Shown in pieces: positions 5,551 to 5,637 of a stretch of 5,637 nucleotides of DNA. The notes under the pieces are model-generated. The model searched no databases. It was not told where the DNA came from and saw only the letters and a program-made list of their open reading frames with translations. Position 1 is the first letter of the stretch, and the number at the start of each line of letters is the position of its first letter. Made by a program: the position numbers and the translations under genes. Source of the DNA: DAOTTX01 sp034437515 (GTDB lineage Bacteria; Chloroflexota; Anaerolineae; Aggregatilineales; Phototrophicaceae); NCBI GenBank assembly GCA_034437515.1, contig DAOTTX010000061.1:1-5637 (forward strand). The letters are read 5' to 3'.

Positions 5551-5575
5551 TATGACCCGAAAAACGTGGGTCATA
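5551..5575. repeat. TATGACCC/GGGTCATA inverted repeat
   Basis: Perfect 8-bp arms at 5551-5558 and 5568-5575 with a 9-nt spacer. The same GGGTCA half-site recurs at 5599-5604, and TGACC at 5619-5623, so four half-sites fall within about 75 bp. Candidate operator or RNA hairpin; no protein is identified. Confidence 0.45.
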
Positions 5576-5599
5576 GAGGTTCAAAGTGGTGTGATACCG

Positions 5600-5629
5600 G
5601 GTCAAATTTTCGGCAAAATGACCTTTTTT
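5600..5629 (+). terminator. Possible plus-strand rho-independent terminator
   Basis: GGTC (5600-5603) pairs with GACC (5620-5623), and ATTTT (5606-5610) pairs with AAAAT (5615-5619) around a CGGC loop, leaving a 2-nt AA bulge. Six Ts follow (5624-5629). The geometry fits an intrinsic terminator on the plus strand, although the stem is AT-rich and no plus-strand gene precedes it in the window. It could stop antisense or readthrough transcription, or it may be coincidental dyads of the GGGTCA repeat family. Confidence 0.35.
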
Positions 5630-5637
5630 CAGTAGAG

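Overview
The window looks like bacterial chromosome from a moderately GC-rich organism. The most likely group is Chloroflexota (Anaerolineae-like). That is inference from gene content: paired M16B peptidases, an exported PQQ-type sugar dehydrogenase and a stand-alone C2-like protein. No rRNA or other taxonomic marker is present. All confident genes lie on the minus strand, so transcription runs from high to low coordinates.

Right to left, the layout is as follows. Positions 5385-5637 are non-coding and rich in inverted repeats: GGGTCA/TGACCC hairpins, a possible plus-strand terminator, and ATGTAC/GTACAT dyads just upstream of the first gene. Then come a small C2-like beta-sandwich protein (4956-5384), an M16 zinc peptidase with an intact HxxEH site (3572-4870), and a second M16 subunit without zinc ligands but with the C-terminal R/Y pair (2299-3582). 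The two M16 genes overlap by 11 bp and almost certainly form a heterodimer. A secreted PQQ-dependent aldose dehydrogenase-like protein follows (994-2208).

The dehydrogenase gene ends exactly in a 100-bp palindromic, MITE-like element (895-994) flanked by TA dinucleotides. The element has a 24-bp perfect internal stem and appears to have inserted at the stop codon. It preserves the protein and supplies a terminator-like hairpin. On its other side is a short plus-strand ORF (757-906) whose stop codon lies inside the element; it may be a remnant of a longer gene.

The left end (1-509, minus) is a truncated gene for an HTH plus long coiled-coil DNA-binding protein, similar in architecture to KfrA/RacA-type proteins. 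Its upstream region (510-756) is AT-rich. It holds a near-consensus sigma70 promoter pointing the other way, overlapped by a GGAATA/TATTCC dyad, and several further copies of the same half-site. This suggests an autoregulated or divergently regulated accessory module beside the housekeeping-like peptidase/dehydrogenase cluster.

No tRNA, rRNA, CRISPR array, transposase or complete novel system is visible. The most noteworthy structures are the precise MITE insertion, the repeat-rich divergent region, and the three-half-site dyad upstream of the C2-like gene.
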